Source: Teredinibacter waterburyi (GTDB taxonomy: Bacteria > Pseudomonadota > Gammaproteobacteria > Pseudomonadales > Cellvibrionaceae). From it: DNA of 64,000 nt. The DNA is taken from positions 1 through 64,000 of the forward strand of contig NZ_MRUH01000121.1 in NCBI RefSeq assembly GCF_001922985.1, in the 5' to 3' direction. Both the position numbers and the translations under genes were made by a program. Positions 56,039 through 64,000 of this stretch are shown piece by piece. The notes beneath the pieces were generated by a model that saw only the letters and a program-made list of their open reading frames with translations, ran no database searches and was not told the DNA's origin. Position 1 is the stretch's first letter. The number at the start of each line of letters is the position of its first letter.

Positions 56039-56800
56039 TTGGAAACCAAGGTCACAAGTCTGGGTAAGGTGTCATCTGTCGAAGCCGTGGTTAAAAAGCC
56101 GGCGCGGAGTGGGCAAATCGACAAGATGTCTGAAATCCACCGTTTCAGCCGTTCCGAATTGGATCGATTTAAGATTTTGTACCAGGGTTGTCCCAATTCC
56201 GAGCTTTTGAAAGTATTCCGGGATTTGCGAACGCGTATTTACGATAAAGCCAAAGGAAAGAATTTTGTTTGTATGGTGGCCTCGGTGGTTCCCGATGGCG
56301 GCGGCTCTTACGTCGCTAAAAACCTAGCCGCCGCAATCGCACTGGACCGTACGCGCACGGCGTTGGTTGTGGATGCGAACTTCTATGCGCCAACGATGCA
56401 AGAGCTGATCGTCACCGAAGCTGAGTTGGGTTTGACCGATTACCTTGACGATGAGGAACTGGGCTGCGAATCTATCGTTTATGCTTCCGGCATTCCTCGG
56501 GTGCGCATGATTCCCGTTGGCAGAAACACCGAGGGCGCAACCGAACGACTAACAACGCCTCGAATGCACACCTTCTTAAATGAATTAAGGAGCCGTTATA
56601 ACGATCGCTTTATATTGCTGGATGCCCCCGCAATAAGCGAGTACTCAGCTGACGCACGTATTCTTGCGAGTTTGTGTGATTTGGTTTTACTGGTGGTGCC
56701 AACTGGACTCGTTAGCGAACCACAACTGAGAATGGCGATTGAATCTGTGGGTGAAGACAAAATTGCGGCACTGGTTTACAACAATCAATCGCCGTCTTAG
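56039..56800 (+). CDS. ParA/BY-kinase-like P-loop protein lacking the Walker A lysine
   Basis: 253 aa from a TTG at 56039 with AGGGG 7 nt upstream; in-frame alternative at 55973. The fold order is that of CpsD/CapB-type tyrosine autokinases or ParA ATPases: NSELLKVFRDLRTRIYDKAKGKNFVCMVASVVPDGGGSYVAKNLAAAIALDRTRTALVVDAN in outline, with Walker A' Asp near residue 112 and Walker B LLDAPA near 197. The Walker A loop reads VPDGGGSY (about 84-91), with Gly where the nucleotide-binding lysine is expected. So it may not hydrolyse ATP. No tyrosine-rich tail is seen. It precedes PrsR/PrsK (convergent) and could belong to exopolysaccharide control. Confidence 0.72.
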   Translation: METKVTSLGKVSSVEAVVKKPARSGQIDKMSEIHRFSRSELDRFKILYQGCPNSELLKVFRDLRTRIYDKAKGKNFVCMVASVVPDGGGSYVAKNLAAAIALDRTRTALVVDANFYAPTMQELIVTEAELGLTDYLDDEELGCESIVYASGIPRVRMIPVGRNTEGATERLTTPRMHTFLNELRSRYNDRFILLDAPAISEYSADARILASLCDLVLLVVPTGLVSEPQLRMAIESVGEDKIAALVYNNQSPS

Positions 56801-56911
56801 GCTTGGCCGTTACGGCTAAGGTTAGGATCGCAACTTCATGCGGATCCAGTTGGGGCCAGCGCTCAACAGGTTTCATACCTCGAGCGCTTTGTATCTTAGC
56901 TGCAAATAAAT

Positions 56912-58279
56912 CTACACATCCTGTAACTTATCCGACTGAATGTTGTATTTTTTCATTAGGTCGTAGAGTGTTGGCCGAGTAACTCCAAGTAATTTTGCCG
57001 TCGCAGAAACATTTGACTCGGTCATTGTCAGTGCCCGAATTATTGCCGCACGCTCGGCGTTATAACGTACTTGCCGCAAATTCAGGTTCAAACTTTCCTC
57101 TGAAACCAAGCCTAGGTCTTCCGACGACACTTGCTTGTCATCACACATGACCACGCCGCGTTTTATGCGGTTTTCCATCTCGCGAATATTTCCGGGCCAC
57201 TGATAAGCCTCAATGGCTTCGATCGCTTCAGATGCAAAACCGGTCACAGGGGCTTTGGTTTGCTCTATCGTTTTCCGTAAAAAGTGTCGTGCGAGTAGCA
57301 TCTTGTCGCCTTGTCGATCACGCAATGGCGGAATCTGAATCTCCATTTCGCAGATGCGGTAATACAGGTCTTCGCGGAATGAGCCATCGGCAACCATTTT
57401 GTGTAAATCTTTATTGGTCGCGCAAACAACGCGAACGTCTACAGGGATCTCCTCTCTACCGCCGACTCGCTCGATAACTCGCTCCTGTAAAAAACGCAGC
57501 AATTTCGCTTGTAGTGAAAGCGGCATATCGCCAATTTCGTCAAGGAATAGAGTGCCTTGCCCTGCGGTTTCGACCTTGCCTAAGGTACGTTTGTTGGCGC
57601 CCGTAAACGCACCTTTTTCGTAGCCAAATAGTTCGCTTTCCATCAGGTTTTCAGGCACAGCCGCACAGTTGATGGCAACCATGCGCTGATCTTTGCGTGG
57701 GCTCAAATTGTGAAGTGCGCGAGCCAACACTTCTTTACCCGTTCCGCTTTCGCCGGTGAGGGTGCAGGTCACGTCGGAGGGGGCAAGTTTCTCAATGGTT
57801 CGACATATTTTAAGCATCACCGGATCGCAGGCAACCACGCCGTCGAGTGGCGCTTGTTGTTGCTCTTGTAAACGTCTGTTTTGCTCTTCCAAATTATGGA
57901 TGTGGTAGGCGCGCTGTAAGATCAGGTCGAGCGTTTCTGGGTTGACTGGCTTTTGGTAAAAGTCGTAAGCGCCCATGGCGACGGCGCGCACGGCATTTTC
58001 GTAGTCGGCGTTGCCTGTCATCACAATAATTTTTGCAGCGGGGTGCAGGTTGGAAATTTCTCGGATGCAGCGGAAGCCCTCATCCACGCCTTCGTCATCG
58101 GGTGGGAGACCGAGATCTTGCAAAATAATAGGCGGCTCATGTAGTCGAACGGCAGCAATGGCTTCTTCGCGATCGCCCGCCAAAACGACTTCGTATTGGT
58201 CGAAATGCCAGCGTAATTGGCTTTGCAGACCAAGATCATCTTCAATTATCAACAGTTTCTGTTTGTCGTCAGATTTCAT
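56912..58279 (-). CDS. prsR: Sigma-54-dependent response regulator PrsR
   Basis: 455 aa. Receiver domain with IIEDDLGLQ and phospho-Asp in IILQDLGLPPD, sigma-54 AAA domain with GESGTGKEVLARALH, the GAFTGA loop, and arginine-finger DLYYRICEM, and a C-terminal Fis-type HTH (SNVSATAKLLGVTRPTLYDLMKKY). This is the composition of PrsR, the PEP-CTERM/exosortase-associated regulator. It lies 37 bp after prsK, on the same strand. Confidence 0.88.
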   Translation of the reverse strand: MKSDDKQKLLIIEDDLGLQSQLRWHFDQYEVVLAGDREEAIAAVRLHEPPIILQDLGLPPDDEGVDEGFRCIREISNLHPAAKIIVMTGNADYENAVRAVAMGAYDFYQKPVNPETLDLILQRAYHIHNLEEQNRRLQEQQQAPLDGVVACDPVMLKICRTIEKLAPSDVTCTLTGESGTGKEVLARALHNLSPRKDQRMVAINCAAVPENLMESELFGYEKGAFTGANKRTLGKVETAGQGTLFLDEIGDMPLSLQAKLLRFLQERVIERVGGREEIPVDVRVVCATNKDLHKMVADGSFREDLYYRICEMEIQIPPLRDRQGDKMLLARHFLRKTIEQTKAPVTGFASEAIEAIEAYQWPGNIREMENRIKRGVVMCDDKQVSSEDLGLVSEESLNLNLRQVRYNAERAAIIRALTMTESNVSATAKLLGVTRPTLYDLMKKYNIQSDKLQDV

Positions 58280-58316
58280 TATTAGCTTCTAGTCAGACGT
58301 TTCAACGCCGTGTGTT

Positions 58317-60353
58317 TTACAAAAGGGGGAGAGTGATTATAAAGGTTGTACCTTCACCTACAGAACTCTCCACTGCGATGTTACCGCCAAGATTTTGGGT
58401 GTAATCTTTCGCTTGGAACATACCTATTCCCATCCCTTTACCTGTTTTCGTCGTTTCAAATGGTTTGAAAAGTCTATTTTGAATAAAGTCGGCATCCATA
58501 CCCGAGCCGTTATCTTCTATTCGAATACTTAAAATTTTACTTTCCAGTTCCGCAGAGATGTCGATATAGCCTTCGGTGCTGGTGGCATCCTGCGCATTTT
58601 GAATGATATGAGTAAAAACCATCACCAAACTATCGTAGTCCGCCTTGATTTTCCAGTCTTCAAAGTTCGTCATGAGTGTGGGTACAGGCTTTGATTTTTG
58701 ACAGCGCTTAACCGCGTCCAGTAATACCTGCTTCACCGACAATACTTTAATTTCTTCCGGCTCGTTGTGCTGTAACTTACGCAATAGATTATTCATTCGC
58801 GTAACAGAATTGTTAATCGTGTGAATGGTGTCGTCTACGAAGGCCGGATTATCTTTGTGCTTTTCGGCATTTTTAACCACTAATGATTGCTGTGCGATTA
58901 AATTCTTTAAGTCATGCATTACATAAGCGGATAACTTGTTAAATGCGTCAAACTGACGCGACTCGGCTAACAGTTCAGACTGTTCATGGCGCTCAAGGTA
59001 GCTGGCAATCTGTCGCCCGACTGTTTTGATAAGATCGAGATCTTCCCAGTTCAATGAGGCACGGCTTTGCGGTGCAGTTAAAATCATAAAGCCTTGCAGA
59101 CTACGCTCATTAATCAGCGGAATAATGAGCCATACACCATCTACACTGGCAACCCAGCCAGGTAGTTGATCATTATGTTGTGCCAGAGCGTGGCTTAATG
59201 AATTGGGTGAAAAAACCCACTCCTGTTCAAGCTCTCGACAGAATGAGCTGGAATCTGGCTCGACCATTTCGCTTACATCGAGATTTAAATTGTACTGCTG
59301 TACGGGCACCAGTATCTTGCCACGTTTCAGCCAGAGCGCCCCAGAATTACACTTGAATAAGTTGGCTACGACCTTTAGAGCGCGGGTGTGAATCATCTGC
59401 GGCTCGGTGGGCTGGGATAGCTGATTAATAAGTTTTAACCACTCGGCTCGGTAGTCGTATTTATGACTGAACAGATGTTTGTTAATTAACACGGTCATGC
59501 GTTCGCGAACCGTGTGGGAGACAAATACCGCTGCGACCGCTATCACGCCACACACAAGGACAAGAGTGTAGAGAATGGTTCCCCAGCTGCCCCCGTAGAG
59601 TTCTACGTAATAGCCGCCGATAGAGAGAATGGTTAGTAGGCCGCCAGCGATTGTTAGGGATGTGGTGTAAAACGCTACCGGTCGGGAAAAGGTAATCCGG
59701 GCGGATTGCATCGATGGCTGATTTAAAACGGCAACACCGATGGTCATAAAAACACTCGTTGCCATGGCAACGGCTGCGCGTGCCTGCCAAAGGTCTGAAT
59801 TAAGCTGCGGGAATATAAGGTTCTGCGAAAATAAATAGGCGTCGAAGGCAAATACAATAGCGAGGTTAAGGCAGATCAGTTTAATAAGACGGTAGTTGAC
59901 AACGTTACGGTAGAGTTGCTCTAGGCAGAGTAGCCCAAGAATAGAGAAAGCAATGCCTTGCCAAATAATAAATTTTTCGATGTGACTTTCGAGCAGGTCT
60001 GTACTGCCAACGAAGATGCTGCCCACTATTGCGGCGGCTGATATACCATAAACTGCCGAGCGAAAGATAAGGGGCATGTTACTTCGGCAGAACACTTCGG
60101 TATTTTTAATTAGTGCGAACATCCAAGCAGCGTAGTGAAGTGTTTCTAAGCAGAGTAAATGTGCGGCCCCTAGTTGGGGTATTTGCGAAGTAAGGGGGAC
60201 GCTAGCAAGCCAGAGAGTTTGAAAGAGGATGGCTAAGGGGAAGGACCAATGTAGACGGGTGCGTTTTGAAAGAGTAATCAGGGTTGCACACAGAATAAGC
60301 GACAATATCGCGGCGCTCGCAAATGCCGTTTGGGTTACGTTACTGAACTCCAT
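58317..60353 (-). CDS. prsK: PrsK-type membrane histidine kinase (XrtA/PEP-CTERM associated)
   Basis: 678 aa. The N-terminal half has about eight membrane helices (SAAILSLILCATLITL to VCGVIAVAAVFVSHTV), then a GAF-like domain (from HTRALKVVANLFK), a histidine box LSAYVMHDLKNLIAQQ and HATPase with IIQNAQDA, DNGSGM and GKGMGIGMF. This architecture is the PEP-CTERM-system kinase PrsK. No PEP-CTERM protein or exosortase lies within the window. Confidence 0.87.
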   Translation of the reverse strand: MEFSNVTQTAFASAAILSLILCATLITLSKRTRLHWSFPLAILFQTLWLASVPLTSQIPQLGAAHLLCLETLHYAAWMFALIKNTEVFCRSNMPLIFRSAVYGISAAAIVGSIFVGSTDLLESHIEKFIIWQGIAFSILGLLCLEQLYRNVVNYRLIKLICLNLAIVFAFDAYLFSQNLIFPQLNSDLWQARAAVAMATSVFMTIGVAVLNQPSMQSARITFSRPVAFYTTSLTIAGGLLTILSIGGYYVELYGGSWGTILYTLVLVCGVIAVAAVFVSHTVRERMTVLINKHLFSHKYDYRAEWLKLINQLSQPTEPQMIHTRALKVVANLFKCNSGALWLKRGKILVPVQQYNLNLDVSEMVEPDSSSFCRELEQEWVFSPNSLSHALAQHNDQLPGWVASVDGVWLIIPLINERSLQGFMILTAPQSRASLNWEDLDLIKTVGRQIASYLERHEQSELLAESRQFDAFNKLSAYVMHDLKNLIAQQSLVVKNAEKHKDNPAFVDDTIHTINNSVTRMNNLLRKLQHNEPEEIKVLSVKQVLLDAVKRCQKSKPVPTLMTNFEDWKIKADYDSLVMVFTHIIQNAQDATSTEGYIDISAELESKILSIRIEDNGSGMDADFIQNRLFKPFETTKTGKGMGIGMFQAKDYTQNLGGNIAVESSVGEGTTFIITLPLL

Positions 60354-60448
60354 TAAATCACTCTAGCTATCGTTGAACGTTTTTTATAAGCACTAACCGC
60401 TGTCGCTGAGAAGGGTAGACGCAGCGATCAGCAATTGGTGTTTTGGGT

Positions 60449-62716
60449 TTAGGCGGCTTGTTTTAGATGAGTGACGACTTTACCCATTAAGCGCTCAAAC
60501 ATCGGCCGAGAATCTAAAATTTTGGCCCGCTTAAATTGCATGTCTACTGCAAATTGTCGACGCGACCGATCCAAAATTTTGAGGCCGAAGCGATTGACGA
60601 AGATGTAGCTATCGGTATCTATCTTACTGCTGAGCTTACAGCGTACGTGCTTGCTTGAGGCTTCGTCGAGATATTCGACCCATGTGCCAAGGGGGATGTC
60701 TTTGGCCTGCGAGTAATAGCGGTTGGAAAGTTCTTCGTAGCGCGATTGCTGGCGTTCTAGCGCGGTCATCTCCTCCCAGGTTTTCTGGTCGGGTTCGAGC
60801 TTGCCAAGGGCGCTCTTCTGGTCATCGGTAAGTGGCGTAAGCCCGCCATTATCGTCGGAGATGTCATTAATAGAAATCAGTGTCTCGGCGATTGCGTCAA
60901 CCTTGGCCTGACGTGTTTCTGGGTTGTCTATTGCGGCTTCAAGCCCCGATTCTATCCGTTGCAGCACTTCTGGTTGGAGGCGTTCACGACGCGCGAGCGC
61001 GCGAACATCGGAGCGTGGTTGGCAAAGCCAGACAATGTCGCTAATTAAGTTTTCAGCTTCCACCCATTCGGTGCTTTCTTTACCGTGCTTTAGGTGGGTA
61101 ATAATCATGACTTGAAGCCAGGTATTGGCTAAAAAGCTGCCGACTGCTTCGGGCAATTGCTCATCTTTTAATTTTCGATACAGCGTTGATTGCGCCGCTG
61201 CTCGAGCATGACGAATACGTGACTTGCCTTCTTCTGCCTGAGTCGTACGTTGTTCGACTAGGCGAGCCTTGCGTTTCTCTTTGGCGAGATCGCTTTCGAG
61301 ATCTTCCAGTACCGTGGCGAATACTGAGTCGTCGGTTCGGTAGAGGCGGTTGATGGTTTGTACGCCATCTGCAATTTTGCGGTAGAGCGCATCTCGCTCG
61401 AGCGGCTTGGTTTCATCAAATGCTAAGCCGGCGCTGGTGATGGTGTTAATCAAGCGGCGCGCCGGGTGTTGCTCGTTGGTGAGAAACGTGCGATCGCGAA
61501 GCGCTACTTTTAATAATGGAATCTGAAGGCGACATATCAGTGATTGCACAACGAGAGGAAGGTTTTCATCTGCGAGCACGTTGTCGAAAAACATCGCAAT
61601 AAGATTGATGATGTCTTCATCAGGCTGCTCTAGCGCTTGCGGTACTTCTGGGTCTCGCTTGGCTAACAGCTGGTTCACGACTTCGGTAATGATGTTCTTT
61701 GGTGACAAGTTGGACAGCTGTCTATCGACAACGGGCTGAGAGCGAGTCAGTAGCGAATTCAACTGCGGGGAGGCCATGATAGGGCCAGGATTGCTGGAGT
61801 ATAAATAATAGGTGTAGGGCCCGGAGTTGCGAGTGCCGCCATTGGCAACCGCGTTGCCGGAAGTGCGAACATTCGCCATAAGAGCGCTAAGTGCATTTAC
61901 GTCGAGCTGAAACTGCAAGGATGCGGCGGTGTTTTCTGCCGCTTGCTCCATAGATGGCACAGGAGTATCCGTGCTTGGTGCTGCAACGCTTTCGGCACTG
62001 CGGCTGCGGTTTAGGCCGCGCGGTACTTTGGGTAAAATCCCAGCATCGACTAAGGTTTGGTTCGCGTCTGAGTAAATGTGACCTAGCTGCCTAAGGACAT
62101 GCTTTTCAAATAGTTTAAACAGAATTAAGCGTGCTTTGATGTTGATTTTGAGTTGGCTTTCGCAAGCTTTTACAAACGCTTGGGCGAAACACTCGGGATC
62201 TAGAGGGTTGTTCTCTTCGGCAACACGCACTTCGAGCAGGAGGTGGTCAAGGCGGATTGTCAGCTCGTATAGCTCTTCTTTATAGCTATCTCGAGTGCGG
62301 CTAGTCATGTTACTTAGCGCCAGCTCCACCTCGAGAACATCACTCTCAACAATTGAAAGTTGGCTAGGGTTGGCATCGGCGTTGTTGAATCCGCTGTGCC
62401 CAGATTGGTGGCCGCTAACTAGCTCGTCGAAACCAGCGCTCAATTCTTGCGTAAAGGTCGAGGCTACGCCCTGTCGCTTGATGCGGATTTCACGCATTGA
62501 TTCGAAGTAGAGGTTTTGTTCGTTGTTACTAGTGGCACGCTTCGATAAATCGTAAAAGAGATCGTCAGTCGCGGAGAACATGTGTTCCAGCAGGCGTCCG
62601 CAGGCGTCTTGTGCTTGTTGACGGATGTGCTCGATGATTCGTGGAGGGTGGGCGCGCTTGCGACCGTCTCCTGAGACGACTTCGAGATGTTCCGGCTTCT
62701 CTTTTTTTGGCGGCAT
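60449..62716 (-). CDS. DUF1631 family protein
   Basis: 755 aa cytoplasmic-looking protein. N-terminus with PRIIEHIRQQAQDACGRLLEHMFS and long helical regions; late ERQQSRYEELSNRYYSQAKDIPLGTWVEYL and VRCKLSSKIDTDSYIFVNRFGLKI resemble a small beta-domain after the helical part. Matches the DUF1631 family, sometimes misnamed thymidine phosphorylase. The C-terminal beta-domain has the look of a PilZ-type fold (RSRRQFAVD), but this is weak. Function unknown. Confidence 0.85.
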   Translation of the reverse strand: MPPKKEKPEHLEVVSGDGRKRAHPPRIIEHIRQQAQDACGRLLEHMFSATDDLFYDLSKRATSNNEQNLYFESMREIRIKRQGVASTFTQELSAGFDELVSGHQSGHSGFNNADANPSQLSIVESDVLEVELALSNMTSRTRDSYKEELYELTIRLDHLLLEVRVAEENNPLDPECFAQAFVKACESQLKINIKARLILFKLFEKHVLRQLGHIYSDANQTLVDAGILPKVPRGLNRSRSAESVAAPSTDTPVPSMEQAAENTAASLQFQLDVNALSALMANVRTSGNAVANGGTRNSGPYTYYLYSSNPGPIMASPQLNSLLTRSQPVVDRQLSNLSPKNIITEVVNQLLAKRDPEVPQALEQPDEDIINLIAMFFDNVLADENLPLVVQSLICRLQIPLLKVALRDRTFLTNEQHPARRLINTITSAGLAFDETKPLERDALYRKIADGVQTINRLYRTDDSVFATVLEDLESDLAKEKRKARLVEQRTTQAEEGKSRIRHARAAAQSTLYRKLKDEQLPEAVGSFLANTWLQVMIITHLKHGKESTEWVEAENLISDIVWLCQPRSDVRALARRERLQPEVLQRIESGLEAAIDNPETRQAKVDAIAETLISINDISDDNGGLTPLTDDQKSALGKLEPDQKTWEEMTALERQQSRYEELSNRYYSQAKDIPLGTWVEYLDEASSKHVRCKLSSKIDTDSYIFVNRFGLKILDRSRRQFAVDMQFKRAKILDSRPMFERLMGKVVTHLKQAA

Positions 62717-63295
62717 TTAATTAACGCTCTTTATCGTTAGTTGCGAGATTGTAGGCCTTGCTTTGTCCGTGCCCGTCATATTGATTTTATATTTCGAAAA
62801 CAATTTCAATGGACTGCATATTACGTTTTAAGCTTTAGTGTAATTTATAATGCACAAATCATTCCGCTGGGATTTTTCTGTGCGTTAATACCGCCCTTGT
62901 CGTGACGCGCGTCTCGTTTTTTGAGTTTCTGCCCGAGGTTGCTTTCTGCGTCTCTTTAGTACTTTAGCCGCCGAGGTGTGGTTTTGTGCAGTAAATCGGC
63001 TTATATCGTACAAAATTAGTACAGGTTTGCTTTTTATAGCGACAAGATATTGTCGTTTTTCGCAGCTGCTTATTATTGGTGTTCGCTAAATTAACATTGT
63101 TTCGCCGCGGTAGCACCTCGCAGTCGACGAAAAATATATGTATGTAAAATTAGCTGACACTTTTTGCAACTTTACCTGTTACCCCTATTTTACGAATAGC
63201 GCCTATAATGGCGCTCTTTGTTAAATCACATATTTACTGTTGGCTGGCATCAGACATCGTCTGCTGGCAGCAAAAGATACTTTGAGATATTAATC
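62717..63295 (+). other. Intergenic region DUF1631/trpG
   Basis: 579 bp between divergent genes, AT-rich with several T-runs, and no supported ORF or RNA. It should hold promoters for both. A search for sigma-54 boxes of the PrsR type by eye gave none convincing. Confidence 0.4.
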
Positions 63296-63880
63296 ATGCT
63301 GCTGATGATCGACAATTACGACTCATTTACCTACAACGTTGTGCAATATTTGGGTGAGCTAAAGGCGGATGTGGTCGTGGTCCGAAACGATGAGCTGTCG
63401 GTTGAGGAGATTGCAGCTCGCAACCCTGAGCGTATTGTGGTCTCGCCAGGGCCGTGCACACCGAACGAAGCAGGGGTGTCGGTTGCCGCGATTAAGCATT
63501 TTGCAGGCAAGGTTCCCATTTTAGGTATTTGTCTCGGTCATCAAAGTATCGGCCAGGCTTTTGGGGGGCAAATTGTTCGTGCGCGTGAGGTTATGCATGG
63601 CAAGGTGTCCTCTATGTACCACAACAGCACTGGTGTCTTTGCTGGTTTGCCGAACCCCCTTACCGCCACTCGCTACCATTCGCTAGTGATCGATAAGAAT
63701 ACCCTCCCAGATTGCTTGGAGGTCACGGCATGGACACAAACTGATGCGGGTGAGGTTGATGAAATTATGGGGGTTCGCCATAAAACCCTCGCTGTTGAGG
63801 GGGTTCAATTTCACCCCGAATCTATATTGAGCGAGTGCGGGCACAGCCTGCTGGAAAACTTTCTAAAAGCCACTTGCTAG
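63296..63880 (+). CDS. trpG: Anthranilate synthase component II (glutamine amidotransferase)
   Basis: 194 aa starting [19 protein letters not shown] at ATG 63296; the frame back to 63218 adds unlikely residues. Catalytic Cys in [11 protein letters not shown], and His/Glu in [11 protein letters not shown]. Provides ammonia to TrpE. It is followed by a trpD-like start, so trpG-trpD(-trpC) is separate from trpE. Confidence 0.97.
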   Translation: MLLMIDNYDSFTYNVVQYLGELKADVVVVRNDELSVEEIAARNPERIVVSPGPCTPNEAGVSVAAIKHFAGKVPILGICLGHQSIGQAFGGQIVRAREVMHGKVSSMYHNSTGVFAGLPNPLTATRYHSLVIDKNTLPDCLEVTAWTQTDAGEVDEIMGVRHKTLAVEGVQFHPESILSECGHSLLENFLKATC

Positions 63881-63981
63881 CGTTACCGTTGGTTTCTTGC
63901 GTGGCACAGCTTGTGCTGCAGCACGACAAGGATTTGGGGCTGGTGCAATAAAACAATAACGAATGTAAAAAGGTAGGGATC

Positions 63982-64000
63982 ATGAATATTCAACAGGCCA
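63982..64000 (+). CDS. trpD: Start of trpD-like gene, partial at right edge
   Basis: ATG at 63982 preceded by AGGTAGGG gives MNIQQA before the window ends. Only six codons are present; identification rests on the usual trpG-trpD order and the short N-terminus, so it is tentative. Confidence 0.55.

Noticed and set aside
1-64000. CRISPR arrays, insertion sequences, prophage, integrases
   Set aside because: No repeat-spacer pattern, transposase or integrase motif seen in any gene read.

Overview
The window is a chromosomal stretch of a Gram-negative gammaproteobacterium. It has LptD/SurA outer-membrane biogenesis, an AmgK/MurU peptidoglycan-recycling pair, the Tat translocase, a sodium-type PomAB flagellar stator and MipA/OmpV porin-like proteins. 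Gene orders such as lptD-surA-pdxA-rsmA-apaG-apaH divergent from amgK-murU resemble the Pseudomonas/Cellvibrionales side of the class. Two tandem secreted SGNH esterases, one CE2-like (acetylxylan-esterase type), a PrsK/PrsR pair and PomAB fit a marine polysaccharide-degrading Cellvibrionales-type organism. The taxonomic placement is inference. No insertion sequence, prophage, CRISPR array, rRNA or convincing tRNA was seen.

Layout. 1-1.9 kb: two lipoprotein SGNH esterases (the first runs off the left edge). 2.4-5 kb: a hybrid-free histidine kinase with a REC-DUF3369 response regulator. 5-8.3 kb: 5-oxoprolinase pxpABC, a small membrane protein and dtd, with a possible attenuator ahead of dtd. 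8.6-12.2 kb: MipA/OmpV - DUF3019 - OmpR-type regulator - RstB-like kinase. 12.2-17 kb (minus strand): proline iminopeptidase, tatABC with hisIE, then ispA-xseB. 17.2-19.6 kb: pomA-pomB-PilZ. 19.65-20.3 kb: an RNA-rich intergenic stretch with a strong Rsm/Csr-type regulatory sRNA candidate and a second structured transcript. 20.5-25.9 kb: HNH protein, outer-membrane porin, moaA, moaB, SMP-30 protein. 26-30.8 kb (minus): an apparently complete glucosylglycerate cycle (GH13_18 phosphorylase, GT81 synthase, and a fusion of glycerate 3-kinase with a mannosyl/glucosyl-3-phosphoglycerate phosphatase). 31-36 kb: yqeY-rpsU, a divergent D-lactate dehydrogenase/lactate permease pair, tsaD. 36-40 kb: folB-folK, an unknown membrane protein, pteridine reductase and cca. 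40-42.7 kb: a 31-codon ORF with its own terminator, a DMT exporter, galE. 42.7-50 kb (minus): lptD-surA-pdxA-rsmA-apaG-apaH. 50.4-54.2 kb: amgK-murU, DUF3530, rpe. 54.4-64 kb: trpE, then a 7.4 kb block (ParA/BY-kinase-like protein without the Walker-A lysine, PrsR, PrsK, DUF1631), then trpG and the first codons of trpD.

The most interesting items are (i) the sRNA at about 19750-19876, with six GGA motifs, four of them displayed in hairpin loops, and a GacA-box-like palindrome upstream; (ii) the glucosylglycerate synthesis-and-recycling locus with its two-domain kinase/phosphatase fusion; (iii) the trp operon split by exopolysaccharide/PEP-CTERM-type regulators; and (iv) the unclassified structured RNA at 19982-20257. 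All start-site choices and functions come from reading the sequence only; no database search was run.
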